The notes beneath the pieces were generated by a model. It had not been told where the DNA came from, searched no databases, and saw only the letters and a program-made list of their open reading frames with translations. Below, one piece after another: positions 18,403 to 18,433 of a stretch of DNA of 18,433 bases (position 1 is its first letter; every line of letters begins with the position of its first letter). The position numbers and the translations under genes are program-made. The stretch lies in contig CALSCO010002111.1 in the NCBI GenBank assembly GCA_943704415.1, positions 1,814 through 20,246 of the forward strand, in the 5' to 3' direction. The DNA comes from Parvularia atlantis (lineage: Eukaryota; Opisthokonta; Rotosphaerida).

Positions 18403-18433
18403 GTGCGCGCGGGGACCCCCGCCGCCCCCCCCC
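18403..18433 (+). other. Start of an ERF2 intron, ending in a C run at the window edge
   Basis: The donor GTGCGCGCGG follows the split DHH(C) codon. The last bases become almost pure C, which could be a true poly-C tract or an assembly-end artefact. Confidence 0.6.

Noticed and set aside
18403-18433. Terminal C run as a biological feature
   Set aside because: It is at the very edge of the window, inside an intron, and may be an assembly-end artefact.

Overview
The window is gene-dense, GC-rich nuclear DNA from an intron-rich eukaryote. I resolve 11 protein-coding genes and about 68 complete introns by joining conserved protein blocks at consensus splice sites. Nearly all introns are 46-95 bp, with donors mostly GTGCG, a CTNAC/CTGAC-like branch site and a CAG acceptor. 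A secreted M36 fungalysin, an Erf2/Erf4-type palmitoyltransferase pair and this compact intron style point to a fungus. A queuine tRNA transglycosylase, a mixed-lineage-type kinase and a pentameric ligand-gated channel are unlike yeast and suggest an early-diverging lineage such as a chytrid. That placement is inference; no rRNA is present to test it.

Layout, left to right: QTRT1 (+, 5' end missing); an unrecognised Gln/His/Pro-rich protein (-); ERF4-like palmitoyltransferase cofactor (-); a pentameric ligand-gated ion channel (+, 16 exons); an SH3 / TKL kinase / coiled-coil / CRIB kinase (-, 15 exons); DcpS mRNA-cap scavenger (-); DPH4 J-protein (+); secreted M36 metallopeptidase (-, 12 exons); mitochondrial hydroxyacid-oxoacid transhydrogenase (+); uracil-DNA glycosylase (-); ERF2-like DHHC palmitoyltransferase (+, 3' end missing). 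No transposon, tRNA, rRNA or CRISPR array was seen.

The spacing is extreme. Convergent stops lie 49-77 bp apart. Divergent starts lie 15, 51 and 152 bp apart, and one pair (DcpS/DPH4) overlaps by 11 bp on opposite strands. Promoters must therefore be bidirectional or lie inside neighbouring genes. A perfect TTCGCGCGCGAA palindrome between UNG and ERF2 contains an E2F-like site.

Functional links: ERF2 and ERF4 would form one Ras palmitoyltransferase. QTRT1 and DPH4 both act on translation, through tRNA queuosine and eEF2 diphthamide. The kinase is probably a Rac/Cdc42 effector. The most unusual gene is the channel. Its pore helix resembles prokaryotic GLIC, its Cys-loop keeps only the first cysteine, and no signal peptide is visible.
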